From Bacteroidales bacterium (GTDB lineage Bacteria > Bacteroidota > Bacteroidia > Bacteroidales > P3), in the NCBI GenBank assembly GCA_017560705.1, contig JAFZEK010000269.1, positions 1 through 6,333 of the forward strand: 6,333 bases of DNA, in the 5' to 3' direction. Each line of letters begins with the position of its first letter. The stretch's first letter is position 1. The notes under the pieces were generated by a model. The model had not been told where the DNA came from and ran no database searches. It saw only the letters and a list, made by a program, of their open reading frames with translations. Of the stretch, positions 6,314 through 6,333 are shown in pieces. A program made the translations under genes and the position numbers.

Positions 6314-6329
6314 ATATAGGCAACTTCTA
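6314..6329 (-). repeat. Right copy of the 16-base inverted repeat
   Basis: On the minus strand this reads TAGAAGTTGCCTATAT and matches 5770-5785 at 15 of 16 positions. It contains the in-frame TAG that closes the YhcG frame upstream and the TTG that would be its only start. The sequence beyond is cut by the window edge. Confidence 0.5.
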
Positions 6330-6333
6330 AAAA

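Larger units (their letters stand above)
5739..6323 (-). pseudogene. YhcG/DUF1016-family nuclease remnant lacking the PDDEXK domain
   Basis: The readable 194-residue frame matches the N-terminal (DUF1016_N) half of YhcG-type proteins: VNTELLEANWQTGKYIVEF, GKARAEYGKHLL, GRGFSRSNLLYMRKFYL, LTWSHYFEILKC, WKVRELKIQIKS, and RDPFVLEFTGLP. Intact relatives are usually some 330-380 residues and continue into a PDDEXK nuclease domain with a DLE...FLLELGKGFAFVGRQ-like stretch. Here the match stops at KKKKYK (about residue 180) and 15 unrelated residues lead to a stop. No continuation is seen in the other minus-strand frames to 5680. At the 5' end the only possible start is a TTG at 6323, two codons after an in-frame TAG (6329-6327), and the family's first 15-20 residues appear missing. 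Both ends coincide with the inverted repeat 5770-5785/6314-6329. Family members are linked to mobile or defence-associated loci; activity here is unlikely. Confidence 0.8.

Overview
The window looks like chromosomal DNA from a low-GC member of the Bacteroidetes, most likely Bacteroidales. Four promoters match the Bacteroidetes primary-sigma pattern (TTTG, 19-20 bases, TAnnTTTG). Start codons sit in A/T-rich leaders without Shine-Dalgarno sites. There are short lipoproteins with a Ser-Cys lipobox, a DUF4369-like lipoprotein N-terminus and a secreted protein with a carboxypeptidase-regulatory-like domain. I cannot name the species.

Left part (1-1008): a lipoprotein gene runs off the left edge on the minus strand. 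It shares a divergent promoter region (165-388) with a plus-strand gene for a 122-residue coiled-coil lipoprotein of unknown function. The 251-base gap after that gene is not empty. Positions 777-888 can fold into a closed, branched RNA whose first hairpin carries GUCAG...AGCAG, the core signature of the signal recognition particle RNA. A T-run follows, and then the promoter of lpdA.

Middle (1009-4140): lpdA (dihydrolipoyl dehydrogenase, complete, all catalytic residues present) ends in a strong terminator. It converges on a minus-strand phosphofructokinase gene that has its own perfect-stem terminator. The phosphofructokinase carries the Asp and Lys substitutions that mark pyrophosphate-dependent enzymes. 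Upstream of it on the same strand are a hairpin terminator, a tRNA-Ala(GGC) gene and a textbook promoter. No separate promoter for the kinase was seen.

Right part (4141-6333): a minus-strand gene encodes a 491-residue secreted protein of unknown function, with a carboxypeptidase-regulatory-like domain followed by a long beta-rich region. Beyond it lies a broken YhcG/DUF1016-family gene. Its N-terminal domain is well preserved but the PDDEXK nuclease domain is missing. The remnant is bracketed by a 16-base inverted repeat (15/16 match) and contains a perfect 14-base palindrome arm pair.

Most of the window is ordinary housekeeping and envelope content. The parts most worth a second look are the structured RNA at 777-888, the bracketed YhcG remnant, and the tRNA-terminator-phosphofructokinase arrangement.
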